Shown: in pieces, positions 17,623 through 26,130 of the stretch
Numbering within the stretch: position 1 is the stretch's first letter
How the letters are laid out: every line of letters starts with the position of its first letter
Source of the DNA: Microbispora sp. H13382
GTDB taxonomy: Bacteria > Actinomycetota > Actinomycetes > Streptosporangiales > Streptosporangiaceae
Length of the DNA: 64,000 nucleotides
Assembly (NCBI RefSeq): GCF_014161445.1
Contig: NZ_JABBXA010000027.1
Location: 50,122-114,121 of the forward strand
Reading direction: 5' to 3'
The notes under the pieces: generated by a model
Told to the model about the DNA's origin: nothing
The model's database searches: none
The model's input: only the letters and a program-made list of their open reading frames with translations
Position numbers and translations under genes: made by a program

Positions 17623-18684
17623 TCACGGGTCGCAGTCCTTACTGGAGTGCATCATGGGCCGGCTGTAGCTGCTGACCTGCCGTGACTCGGTGACGTACCG
17701 CGTCTCGGTTATCGGACGCTGGTAGGTCATCATGCGCGTGTAGCTGACCGGACGGCTCTCGGTGACGAACCGCGTGGACTTCACCGCGTGGCTCTCCGGC
17801 ACCATCCGGGTGTAGCTGACCGGGCGGCTTTCGGTGACGAACCGCGTCTCGGTGACGGGCCGCCGGTAGGTGACCTGACGGGTCACGGGGCGGCTTTCGG
17901 TGACGTACCGGGTTTCCGTGATGGGCCGCTGGTAGGTGACCTGTTCGGTCACCGGGCGGCGCTCGGTGACGTAGCGCACCACCGGGCGCTGGTAGGTCAC
18001 GTACCGCGTGACCGGCCGCGACTCGGTGACGAACCGCGTCTGGGTGATCGGGCGCTGGTAGGTCACCTGGCGGGTGACCGGCCGGCTTTCCGTGATCATG
18101 CGCGTGTAGGTCACGGGGCGCTGGTAGGACACCTGGCGCGTTTCGGTGACCGGACGCATCCGGGTGACCATCCGCGTTTCGGTGATCGGGCGCTGGAAGG
18201 TGACCTGCCGGGTGAACGTGACCGGACGGCTCTCGGTCACCATGCGCGTCTGCGTGACCGGCCGCTGGTAGGTGATCGTCCGCGTGTAGCTGATCGGACG
18301 GCTGTACGAGGCCTGCTCGCCGAGCGCCAGGCTGCTGCTGCGGCTGTGCAGGGACGACTGGCCCAGTGAGGACCGTGAGTGGTAGGCGAGGTTGCTCCCG
18401 GACTGGCCGCTCGACTCCTCGCTCGACTCTTCGCTCGATGAACCCTCCTGGGCGCTCTCCGGCCCGTACCCGCTCTCCTCCTCGTACGCGCGCCTGCTCT
18501 GCTCGGCCGCCTCCTCCGACTGTTCGCCGAGGCTGGTGCCCGGCTCCTCGGCCCGCGGCGCGCTGAGCGCGGCGGCGAGGCCGGAGGGCTGGGCGGCGGT
18601 GGAGGCCGATGCGATGGCCGGCCAGAGCGTGACGGCGGACAGGACTGCCGGACCCAGCAGTAATGAGAATCGAGTGCCGTGCAT
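17623..18684 (-). CDS. Secreted Arg/Thr-rich tandem-repeat protein
   Basis: 353-aa exported protein of unknown function. Residues 1–28 are a signal peptide (cleavage near ASA/STA). Residues 45–95 are a Ser/Glu-rich acidic block and 96–125 a Ser-rich linker. Residues 127–344 are about 19 tandem units of 10 or 12 residues following V-T-Y/E-Q/S-R-P-V/I-T-x-T-R-M/Q/Y, for example VTESRPVTFTRQ and VTYQRPITETRY. The residue pattern suggests repeating beta strands with two Arg per unit. The only cysteine is C351, in the tail SSKDCDP. The style recalls the YTV-type repeats of planctomycete wall proteins, though homology is unproven. Start set by GAGAGGAG at the ATG, inside an unusual dyad. Confidence 0.7.
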   Translation of the reverse strand: MHGTRFSLLLGPAVLSAVTLWPAIASASTAAQPSGLAAALSAPRAEEPGTSLGEQSEEAAEQSRRAYEEESGYGPESAQEGSSSEESSEESSGQSGSNLAYHSRSSLGQSSLHSRSSSLALGEQASYSRPISYTRTITYQRPVTQTRMVTESRPVTFTRQVTFQRPITETRMVTRMRPVTETRQVSYQRPVTYTRMITESRPVTRQVTYQRPITQTRFVTESRPVTRYVTYQRPVVRYVTERRPVTEQVTYQRPITETRYVTESRPVTRQVTYRRPVTETRFVTESRPVSYTRMVPESHAVKSTRFVTESRPVSYTRMMTYQRPITETRYVTESRQVSSYSRPMMHSSKDCDP

Positions 18685-18685
18685 A

Positions 18686-18723
18686 GAGATACTCCTCTCC
18701 GATCAGCGATCGGGTCGTATCTC
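18686..18723 (-). promoter_or_regulatory. Dyad enclosing the ribosome site of the repeat gene
   Basis: In the mRNA sense, GAGATAC and CCGATC pair with GATCGG and GTATCTC, giving a 7+6 base-pair hairpin. The Shine-Dalgarno AGAGGA lies in its internal loop and the ATG begins one base after it. It could act as an RNA switch on translation or as a DNA operator. Confidence 0.45.
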
Positions 18724-18936
18724 AATCGTTGGCACCGCGGCCGGAGCCCGTCCAGGCGAGTTGACCCGTCCCGGGACGTTCGCTGTCGCACTCCATGAGC
18801 GCCAATGGGGGTGGCTATCGGCGGCGCGGCCGATGACCATGCTCCGTTTTGCCCCTCTGTTCCGTGCACGATGGGCTTTCAATCGTGCCGACACGTTTAC
18901 GAATTCGGTATTGCGCGTTGTTCCGGAAAGAGCCGC

Positions 18937-19593
18937 TCAGCGGTGGGCGATGACGGCGTAGCGCTCGTCGTGGACGGGTTTGCCCCACAGCACGGGATCG
19001 GTCAGCGGCTCCGCCCGCACGCTCGCGGCGTACGGCCGCAGCACCTCCACGAGGGGCTCGGCGCTCACCCCGCCGAGCCAGGGCAGGGAGCCGGCGCCCG
19101 GCACGTACGGCGGGCCGTCCCCGGAGGCCCGCCAGTTGCCCTCGATGAGGATCAGCCGGCCGTGCGGGCGCAGCAGGCCCATCCAGGTGCGGAGGGCGCG
19201 TTCCGGCGCGGGCAGGGTCCACAGCAGGTGCCGGGCCAGGACGACGTCGAAGGAGGTCCCGGCGGCGTCCGGCGGGTCGCTCGCGTCACCGGTGAGGACG
19301 GGGGGCGTGAAGCCCGCGGCGGCGAGCTTGCGCCGCGCCGCCTCGGCCATCCTCGGGGACAGGTCCACGCCCACCGGCCGGTGTCCCTGCTCGGCCAGCA
19401 GCAGCGTGAGAGAGCCGGTGCCGCAGCCCAGGTCGAGGACGTCGGCCGGAGGGTGCGGCATCCAGGACCGCAGCCGTCCCGCCCAGGCCGCGCGGACCCG
19501 CAGGTCGCGCAGTCCGTGGTCGGCCTCGTGGTCGAAGGTGTCGGCCTCCGCGTCCCAGTAGGAGGCGATCGACTGGGGATCCAGATCGGGCAC
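18937..19593 (-). CDS. Class I SAM-dependent methyltransferase
   Basis: 218-aa Rossmann-fold methyltransferase of the UbiE/Methyltransf_11 type. Motif I is VLDLGCGTGSLTLLLAE (about residues 51–67). The acidic end of strand 2 is in VGVDLSPRM, and DVVLARHLLWTLP is motif IV with the post-motif helix. No membrane or extra domain. Start is GTG at 19593 (MPDLDPQS). Methyl acceptor unknown. It lies upstream of the repeat gene on the same strand with 252 bases between, so co-transcription is uncertain. Confidence 0.82.
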   Translation of the reverse strand: MPDLDPQSIASYWDAEADTFDHEADHGLRDLRVRAAWAGRLRSWMPHPPADVLDLGCGTGSLTLLLAEQGHRPVGVDLSPRMAEAARRKLAAAGFTPPVLTGDASDPPDAAGTSFDVVLARHLLWTLPAPERALRTWMGLLRPHGRLILIEGNWRASGDGPPYVPGAGSLPWLGGVSAEPLVEVLRPYAASVRAEPLTDPVLWGKPVHDERYAVIAHR

Positions 19594-19948
19594 GGACGCA
19601 TCTTTTCACCAGCGTCCGACAAAACCGGATGCGAAGAGTAAGACGGACGGCATCCGCAGAGATCGGAGGGACCGCGGAGCTGAACCGTTCACCTGACCGG
19701 ACGGCCCCGCATACGCCAGGACCCCGGCAGGAGGATCTCCTGCCGGGGTCCCGCACGTGTGGTGCCGGTGCCGGGTCGCCTCTCGGCGAAAGGCACAACG
19801 CGGCTCCAGCCGAACGGTAGTCCGCGAAGGCAAATTAGGTGAGGCCCGGGGACACCTGCACACCGGCCACGCTTCATCCAACCACGTGTCCGCCCCTGTT
19901 GTTCCCCGGCCACGCCATCTTTTTCGGGCCGATCTTCGGAGCCGGTGC
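19594..19948. other. Intergenic region containing a terminator
   Basis: About 355 bases between two minus-strand genes. Apart from the perfect hairpin at 19719–19751 I see no supported gene; short open frames on both strands lack similarity to anything I know. It should also contain the promoter of the methyltransferase gene. Confidence 0.5.
19719..19751 (-). terminator. 15-bp hairpin terminator
   Basis: GGACCCCGGCAGGAG and its exact complement enclose a three-base loop. It lies about 200 bases after the stop of the minus-strand membrane protein gene and probably ends that transcript. Confidence 0.7.
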
Positions 19949-21505
19949 TCAACCACGGAGGAAGAGGGTCTTCCCGGACGAGCCGGGGAAGACGAGGACC
20001 AAGTGCTCCTCGACCGGGCCCTCGGACGCGTACGCCAATGCCTTCTCCTGTCCGCGCACGTAGACCCGGACGCGGTAGCGGCCGGACCCCGCGACGGCGA
20101 GGTTCGGCAGGGAGCCGTCTCCCTCCCAGAGGAGCTCGATCCTGCCGTCCACACTGGAGATCCCGGTCTCGGTCACCGTGTCCCAGCCCTTGAGCCGTGA
20201 GCGAGGAGCCTGGTTCAGCGCCTTGACCGTCAGGCAGATCGGGGAGTTCTCCACTGCCGTGCCGACCGAGACGGCGGTCGTGGTCAGCCAGTCGATGACG
20301 CGGTCGAACGCGCGGTCAAGCCGACGTGGTCCGCCCACGCCGCTCCCGTACGTATCGCCTTCGACGAGGTAGCCGCCGCCCTCGCCCACGGAGAGGGCGG
20401 TGGTCGCCTGCCGCACCGCCCGCAGGCGGCGTGCGGGGTCCGAGCAGTGGGCGGTCATCCTCGCCAGGTAGTCGTCCTCCTCCTTCCGCCCCTCGGCCTC
20501 CGACAGCACCAGATCGGGCCACTTCGGGGCGACCGCGTCCGGGCACAGGAACACCAGCGCGTTCATGAGCGACCAGCTCCAGTCGTACGCCCCGGCCTGA
20601 TCGAGCAGGGTGCGGACGCGTGGCTCGGTGGAGGGCCGTCCGGCGACGCCGCACAGCGCCCGGCCGAAGGCGAGCAGTTCCCGGTCCGGCAGCGTCACGA
20701 GCCGAGGCGCGTATCCCGCGACGTCCCGTGCCGTGCAGAGGAAGGCGCGCTCACGGTCGCGAGGCGGGGTGTCGCCGTAGGACTGGTGGAGCACGGTCCA
20801 CGTGCCGCAGTCGTCCTCCTCCGAGAGCCCGCCCTCGTCCTCGGCGGCCCTCTCGTAGGCGGATATGGCCGCGAACAGCCGCTCCGTCTCGGACGAGCCG
20901 TCCGTGCCGGGGTCCTGGGCGTAGACGCGCATGGCCACGTCGAGGCCGGTGTAGCGGTCGTCGGCGCCCCGGTCGGCCACGGGCGCCGCCAGCAGGAGGC
21001 AGCACACCCCGAAGACCCCGGCCGTACGGCGCAGCCGGGCGTGCGGACGGGACCCGGCGGGCCGGACGGCCCACAGGACCAGGGTGGCGGCTGTCACGTC
21101 GCAGGCGCTCACGCCCAGGTTCCACACGGCGAGCGGCTCCCACAGCCGCCAGCAGCCGGAGCCGGCCGTGACCACGTCGTACGCGACGAGCGCCGGGTTC
21201 ACGAGCGCCATGAGCAGCACGTAGCAGGCGGCGACGCGGCCCGTCACCCGGCTTGCCCGCCCGCCGCGCGTCACCAGCCAGAACGCGAAGGCGAGAGGAA
21301 CGGCGAAAAGATGCCACCCGAGCAGGTAGGTCATGATCGGGGCGGAGAACAACGTCGTCTGGAAATCGAACGCCGGGCAGTCCGGCACGCCGTACGTCGT
21401 GAATCCGAAGGACACCATGCTCTCGGAAAACGCCGATGGCGCCAGGGGCAGCAGTGTCATGACGATCGCGAGCACCCAGAGCCGGAAACCCCGTGTCCGC
21501 CACAT
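19949..21505 (-). CDS. Large membrane protein of unknown function
   Basis: 518-aa protein that I do not recognise. The N-terminal about 185 residues hold five to six hydrophobic segments, starting with an anchor at 8–27. From about residue 190 it is soluble-looking, with several cysteines (for example EEDDCGTW and SLMNALVFLCPD) and a C-terminal beta-rich part (about 420–518) that could be a small sandwich domain. The ATG at 21505 is preferred because GGGGAG lies seven bases upstream; an ATG 16 codons earlier lacks one. Alone on its strand with a strong terminator behind it. Confidence 0.6.
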   Translation of the reverse strand: MWRTRGFRLWVLAIVMTLLPLAPSAFSESMVSFGFTTYGVPDCPAFDFQTTLFSAPIMTYLLGWHLFAVPLAFAFWLVTRGGRASRVTGRVAACYVLLMALVNPALVAYDVVTAGSGCWRLWEPLAVWNLGVSACDVTAATLVLWAVRPAGSRPHARLRRTAGVFGVCCLLLAAPVADRGADDRYTGLDVAMRVYAQDPGTDGSSETERLFAAISAYERAAEDEGGLSEEDDCGTWTVLHQSYGDTPPRDRERAFLCTARDVAGYAPRLVTLPDRELLAFGRALCGVAGRPSTEPRVRTLLDQAGAYDWSWSLMNALVFLCPDAVAPKWPDLVLSEAEGRKEEDDYLARMTAHCSDPARRLRAVRQATTALSVGEGGGYLVEGDTYGSGVGGPRRLDRAFDRVIDWLTTTAVSVGTAVENSPICLTVKALNQAPRSRLKGWDTVTETGISSVDGRIELLWEGDGSLPNLAVAGSGRYRVRVYVRGQEKALAYASEGPVEEHLVLVFPGSSGKTLFLRG

Positions 21506-21639
21506 GACGTCGCTCCCCGTCCGCCCGACAAACCAGAGGCACCTTATCCACATGAAGATCGAATTGTGGCGATTGAGCGCGATTCGAATCGGGGAAAATC
21601 CCTTGCCACATCCCCGGTGCTGCGAAAGCCTCCCCTCTT

Positions 21640-22362
21640 GTGGAGCGAGTGATTCTGGCCGGGGCGGACGGCGTCCCGGCCATCAGTTATGTCGAGGACA
21701 GACGGAACGGGCTGCCGTGCGCCGACCTGATCGAGGTCGTGGGCCCGGGCGCGGCCGACGCCGTGATGACGAAGCTGCCGGGCTGGGCGGTGGCGGGGCC
21801 GGTCGGCCTGGGCGAGGCGCTCGTCGCGCGCGGCGCCCGCGTGATGCGGCACGCGCACGAGATGACCTGTGAGCTGGGTACGGCGCCGCCCGCCGTGGCC
21901 ACAGCGCCCGACGGTTTCCGGTTCGTGCCCTGCGACCGGTCGCCCGAGGAGGTGTTCGCGGCGTGGCGGGCGGCCTACCCGCCGGGCCACCCCGACCACC
22001 GGGGCGTGGACGACGCCGCCGCGTTGCGCGACATCCTCACCCCGCTGCTGGGCGGGAAGATCACCGGCGAGATCCTGCCCTGGGGCCTGCTCGCCGTGGA
22101 CGGGGACGACGCGGTGGCCGGCGGCGTCGTGGTCACCCTCTTCCACGGCCGGCCCTGGGTGGTCGAGGTCTTCCGCCACCCCGCGCACACGCCCGCGGGC
22201 CTCGGCGCCCGCATGCTCGCCGCCGTACGGATGAGGGCGGCGGCCGGCGGATGCGAGCGGCTGGGCCTGGTCGTGACCGAGGGCAACCCGGCCAGACGCG
22301 TGTACGAACGGCTCGGCTTCACCCTGGTCGCGAGCTCGATGACCGTGGTCATCCCGAGTTGA
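21640..22362 (+). CDS. GNAT family N-acetyltransferase
   Basis: 240-aa acetyltransferase. The GNAT core is in the second half: a beta-bulge strand around VVVTLFHGRPWVVEVF, the acetyl-CoA loop HTPAGLGARMLAAV and the final NPARRVYERLGFTLV motif are clear. The first about 110 residues form a less conserved N-terminal part that may set specificity. The GTG at 21640 is the start. The 3' end overlaps the convergent hydrolase gene by 14 bases. Substrate unknown. Confidence 0.82.
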   Translation: MERVILAGADGVPAISYVEDRRNGLPCADLIEVVGPGAADAVMTKLPGWAVAGPVGLGEALVARGARVMRHAHEMTCELGTAPPAVATAPDGFRFVPCDRSPEEVFAAWRAAYPPGHPDHRGVDDAAALRDILTPLLGGKITGEILPWGLLAVDGDDAVAGGVVVTLFHGRPWVVEVFRHPAHTPAGLGARMLAAVRMRAAAGGCERLGLVVTEGNPARRVYERLGFTLVASSMTVVIPS

Positions 22363-23470
22363 CCGTCACGAACTCCTTGAGCTCACGCTCGTAACGTGCG
22401 GGGTCGGCGTTCCAGGAGCCGGTGTGCCCGCCGCCGCTCGTCCGTACGAGCCTGACGATGTCGGGGCGGGCCTCGGCGAACCGGAGCGCCGGGCCGACCG
22501 GCACGGTCGCGTCGCCGTCGTCCACGAAGACCAGCGTGGGGATCCTGAACTCGCGGGCGTGCCGCAGGTGGTCGACGTCGTCGAACGACGTGCCGGTACG
22601 CCGCTCGACGACCCATTCGCCCACCGTCACGAGGAAGCCGGGCACGCCCATCTGCTCGGCCCCGAGGGCGATCGGCGCCCGCCAGTCGATGACCGGACTG
22701 TCGAGGATCATGGCCTTGATCGGCTCGCCGGGCAGGTTGCGTACGGCCATCGGCACGATGCCCCCGCCCATCGACCAGCCGTACAGGACGATGCCGGTCG
22801 CGCCCTGCTTCCTGGCGTACGTGATGGCCGCGGCCACGTCCTGCCATTCGGTGGCGCCGAGGTGGAACTTGCCGTCAGGGCTCGCCGGGGCGCCCTCGTC
22901 GTTGCGGTAGGTGATGCCCAGCACCGGCATCCCCAGGCTGTGGAAGACCGGCAGCACGCGCAGGGCCTCGGCCGGGCCGCCGTTGCGGCCGTGCACGGCG
23001 ATCACCCAGGTCGCAGAGGTGCCCTCGGTCCGCCAGCCGGGGAAGTCGCCGAGCGGTGAGGGGATCTTCACGTCCTGGTACGGCACGCCGGCGGCGGCCG
23101 GGGTCGCGTGGCCCCACATCCAGCGGTCGAGGTAGGCGCGCACCCCGGGGCGCAGCTCACCGCGGACGACCTCGGTGACCCTCCTGGTCACCGTGCCCGG
23201 CCCGGCCACGATCGCCGGTCCCAGGACGGCGTTGCCGTCGGCCCAGGTCAGGCCGTACGTGCCGGGCGCGCCCGTGTCGGTGCCGCCCTTGATGGTGACC
23301 TGGTCGCCGCTGACGGCCGTCACCTCCAGGGGATAGCCGGAGGTGTGGTCGGGGTCGATCACGAGCCCGGAGTAGTACCAGCCCGCACCGCCGACGGCGG
23401 CCACCGCGAGCACCACGACGACGGCGAGCGTCCACAGCAGGCGGCGCCGCCAACGTCTTGTCCCACGCAT
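22349..23470 (-). CDS. Membrane-anchored alpha/beta hydrolase
   Basis: 373-aa hydrolase with an N-terminal signal anchor (about 11–33) after a basic stretch, so the enzyme faces outside. The fold begins about residue 130. GWSMGG carries the nucleophilic Ser, the Asp lies around VFVDDGDATVP and the His in SGGGHTGSW, giving a full triad. The oxyanion segment is AVHGRNGG. It follows the EhpG-like gene by 32 bases on the same strand and may be the third gene of that operon. Peptidase S9-like or esterase activity cannot be told apart. Confidence 0.8.
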   Translation of the reverse strand: MRGTRRWRRRLLWTLAVVVVLAVAAVGGAGWYYSGLVIDPDHTSGYPLEVTAVSGDQVTIKGGTDTGAPGTYGLTWADGNAVLGPAIVAGPGTVTRRVTEVVRGELRPGVRAYLDRWMWGHATPAAAGVPYQDVKIPSPLGDFPGWRTEGTSATWVIAVHGRNGGPAEALRVLPVFHSLGMPVLGITYRNDEGAPASPDGKFHLGATEWQDVAAAITYARKQGATGIVLYGWSMGGGIVPMAVRNLPGEPIKAMILDSPVIDWRAPIALGAEQMGVPGFLVTVGEWVVERRTGTSFDDVDHLRHAREFRIPTLVFVDDGDATVPVGPALRFAEARPDIVRLVRTSGGGHTGSWNADPARYERELKEFVTVNSG

Positions 23471-23502
23471 GGTCCAGAATCTACTGGGCCTTTTTCAGTT
23501 GG

Positions 23503-24873
23503 TTAAGTGCGTATGACGCCTTTCGTGCGCATGAGGAACTCGCCCAGGTAGGCGTCGTGCGGGACCCCCGGCGGCATCAGGTAGGTCGGGGTGTCGCCCA
23601 GGTAGACGTTCCTGATCGACGGGTCCTCCACGAGGCGGTCGACCAGCCCGTCGTCCTTCGTGATCGCGGTCAGCACGAGCGTGTTCCGCAGCGGCTCGAT
23701 GCCGTCGGCCCGGCTCCACGGCGCGAACCACACGCAGGGGAACGACAACTCGATGCCCGTCTGCGGCGCGTCCGGCCGGTCCACCCGGAAGACGGCCGGG
23801 CGCAGCACCCCGCTGCCGTCGCCGAGCTCGTCCACCACGCCGTCGCCGCCGAGCACCGGCGTCGCGCCGTCCACGTGGTCGAGCAGGTACTTCTCGATCG
23901 CGCGCGCGTCGGCGACCGGCTGGACGGGCAGCACCGCGCCGTCGTCCTCCGGCGGCAGGCTCGGGATCGCGGCGAGCCGTTCCGCGACGGCATCGGCCAC
24001 CGGCGCGGGATCGCCCTCCACGAAGACGGCGGTCGTGTTCACGCAGGCCGTCCCTCCGAAGGCGCTGACCGAGTCCACGATCGTGCCGAGGTGGGACTCC
24101 CAGTCGCCCCCGGTGAGCAGGATCTTGGACCGTCCCGGGCCCTGCGGCAGCACCCTGACGTCGTTGCCGTACTTGTTCACGACCTCCTCGCCGCCGTACA
24201 CCATGGCGAGATCCGCGTCGCGGATGATGTCGTCGGCCACCGCGTAGTCGGTCGGCAGGAGCACCACCTGGTCCTCGCCGAACCCCGACTCCCGCAGCGC
24301 CGTGATCAGGCGGTGCGGCGTGAACGGCTCGCGCCGCGAGGGGCGCACCGCGACCCGGTAACCGAGCGCCAGGGCCTCCAGCCACAACGTGTGCACCCCG
24401 GGGTGGTTGCCCGCGGCGTGTACGGCGAAGACGTCGCCGCGCCGGGTCCAGACCGCGTGGCCGTCGCAGGTGAGCGGGTCACGCCAGTCGTCCACCGCGC
24501 CCTGGGGCCGGGCGTGCCGGGTGGTGCGGTACGCCTCGCCGGCGCGTCGCCCGATGCCCGCGGTCGCCGAACGGACCACGGTGATCGGCATGCCCGAGAC
24601 GCGGCTGACGATGTGCTGGTACTCCTCCGCCGGAATGCCGTTCACCGTGCCGGTCGCGAACAGCCGTCCCGCGCGGGCGAGGGCCGCCGACCGATCGCCG
24701 GGCGGCAGGGCCCGCGCCTCGCGCAGGGCCGCCATCGTCCGCTGGACGAACAGGCGCGGCACCAGGCTCAGCTCGGCGACCGGCGTACCGGTCAGCTCCG
24801 TGATCGTCTGCCGGCTGCGGCTGTGGTACGGCCCGCTCGCGCCCAGGGCGTCGAGCAGGATCAGCTCTTCCAT
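23503..24873 (-). CDS. Acyl-CoA reductase-like aldehyde dehydrogenase (EhpG/LuxC type)
   Basis: 456-aa NAD(P)-dependent reductase of the aldehyde dehydrogenase superfamily, closest in style to LuxC and EhpG. FGGTACVNTTAVFV contains the active-site Cys; AVHAAGNHPGVHT and VRPSRREPFTPHR are coenzyme-binding parts. It should reduce an activated acyl group to an aldehyde. Its ATG directly abuts the TAG of the upstream EhpF-like gene, so translation is coupled. In griseoluteate-type phenazine pathways EhpF/EhpG act as such a pair. No phenazine core genes are in this window, so the acyl substrate is open. Confidence 0.75.
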   Translation of the reverse strand: MEELILLDALGASGPYHSRSRQTITELTGTPVAELSLVPRLFVQRTMAALREARALPPGDRSAALARAGRLFATGTVNGIPAEEYQHIVSRVSGMPITVVRSATAGIGRRAGEAYRTTRHARPQGAVDDWRDPLTCDGHAVWTRRGDVFAVHAAGNHPGVHTLWLEALALGYRVAVRPSRREPFTPHRLITALRESGFGEDQVVLLPTDYAVADDIIRDADLAMVYGGEEVVNKYGNDVRVLPQGPGRSKILLTGGDWESHLGTIVDSVSAFGGTACVNTTAVFVEGDPAPVADAVAERLAAIPSLPPEDDGAVLPVQPVADARAIEKYLLDHVDGATPVLGGDGVVDELGDGSGVLRPAVFRVDRPDAPQTGIELSFPCVWFAPWSRADGIEPLRNTLVLTAITKDDGLVDRLVEDPSIRNVYLGDTPTYLMPPGVPHDAYLGEFLMRTKGVIRT

Positions 24874-25968
24874 CTAGTACACCCCCTCGATGACCGGTTC
24901 GTTGTCGAAGGTGGGGAGCGGGCCGACGTCGGCGACGGAGTCGCCCATCTGTCCCGGCGGCGGCGCCACGCGGGTGGCCAGGTCGCGTTCGAGGTTGTTG
25001 GGCAGCAGGAAGCTCTTGCTGACGTGGTGCATCACCACCTGACCGCGGTCGCCGTACCGGACGACCCCGCCGGTCTCCTGGTCCACCACCGAGAACGTGA
25101 TGTAGGGCGAGAACGTGTCGAAGACGACGATGTCCTCGTCCGGCGACGTGACGCGCTCGGCCAGGCCGCCGAGGATCATCGTGCTGCCGTACGTGCCGTA
25201 CAGCTTGACGCCGGGAAACACCTCGGTGCGGAGCAGATAGCGGGTGTCGGGGTCCATGTGCGCCCCACCCCAGCTGATCGCGGCGATCTTCGCGTTGACC
25301 AGGTCGACGAGCGCGTTCCTGCGGGCCAGCCGGGTCAGCAGCGGCGGCGTGGTCACCAGCACCCGCACGTCCTGGGTCTCCAGGATGTAGGCGCTCTGGT
25401 CGATCAGGTGCTCGGCGTAGCGCTCGGCCTCGTCGGCGCGGCCCTCGGCGATGCATCGCTTGACCCACCGGGGGTCCATGTCGACGGTGAACCGGATGCC
25501 GCCCCGCCGTGCGGCCTGCCAGCGGACCAGCTCGCCGAAGACGTGCGGCCCGGTCGGCCCGAGCGACAGCCAGTGGCCGCTCTCGGGGTAGCCCCTGGCC
25601 TGCAGGTCCTGCTCGGTCCGGTGCATCAGCCGTTCCAGCCAGTCCCGCAGCACCACGACGCGTTTGGGCGGCCCGGTCGTCCCGCCGCTCTCGAACACGC
25701 CGACGACGTCGGCGTCCGGGCCGTAGCCGCGGGGAATCAGGTCCTCCACCCGGACGTCGCGCAGCTCGTTGGCCACGTTGGGAAACCGGCGCAGGTCGTC
25801 GAAGGTGCGCACGTCCTCGCGCGGGTCGAAACCAAGGGTCTTCGCCCGCTCCAGCCAGTACGGCGAGCCGGTCTCGGGGCTGAAATGCCACCGCATGGCG
25901 GCCTCGAGGAACTCCGGGCCCTCCGGGACCTGATCGAGCGGGCAGTCGAGGATTTGTTCTGTTGCCAT
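24874..25968 (-). CDS. EhpF-like AMP-dependent acid-activating protein
   Basis: 364-aa adenylate-forming enzyme related to EhpF and phenylacetate-CoA ligase-like proteins. FESGGTTGPPKRVVV is the ATP-binding P-loop-like motif and YGTYGSTMILGG the A5-like motif; the C-terminal lid found in full ANL enzymes is short. It probably activates an aryl or similar carboxylic acid for reduction by the EhpG-like partner. The start at 25968 follows AAAGGGGCGGGAT. First gene of a probable three-gene operon with EhpG and an alpha/beta hydrolase. Confidence 0.75.
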   Translation of the reverse strand: MATEQILDCPLDQVPEGPEFLEAAMRWHFSPETGSPYWLERAKTLGFDPREDVRTFDDLRRFPNVANELRDVRVEDLIPRGYGPDADVVGVFESGGTTGPPKRVVVLRDWLERLMHRTEQDLQARGYPESGHWLSLGPTGPHVFGELVRWQAARRGGIRFTVDMDPRWVKRCIAEGRADEAERYAEHLIDQSAYILETQDVRVLVTTPPLLTRLARRNALVDLVNAKIAAISWGGAHMDPDTRYLLRTEVFPGVKLYGTYGSTMILGGLAERVTSPDEDIVVFDTFSPYITFSVVDQETGGVVRYGDRGQVVMHHVSKSFLLPNNLERDLATRVAPPPGQMGDSVADVGPLPTFDNEPVIEGVY

Positions 25969-26130
25969 ATCCCGCCCCTTTGGCTTGGAAATGCCCTGAA
26001 AAGCCAGGCTATTTCCGTGTGATTCGCCACCGGGTCAAGAAAATCCGGTACTGGGCAAAAGACTGCGCGAGACGGGCAGCCTCCGCCCCATCGTGCCCAC
26101 GCCGGCGGCGGCCAATCACGGCCGCACGTC

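Noticed and set aside
17660..18320. Regularly spaced repeats that might be a CRISPR or other DNA repeat array
   Set aside because: The repeat units have irregular 30/36-base spacing in frame with a signal-peptide protein and vary at third positions; they are coding repeats.
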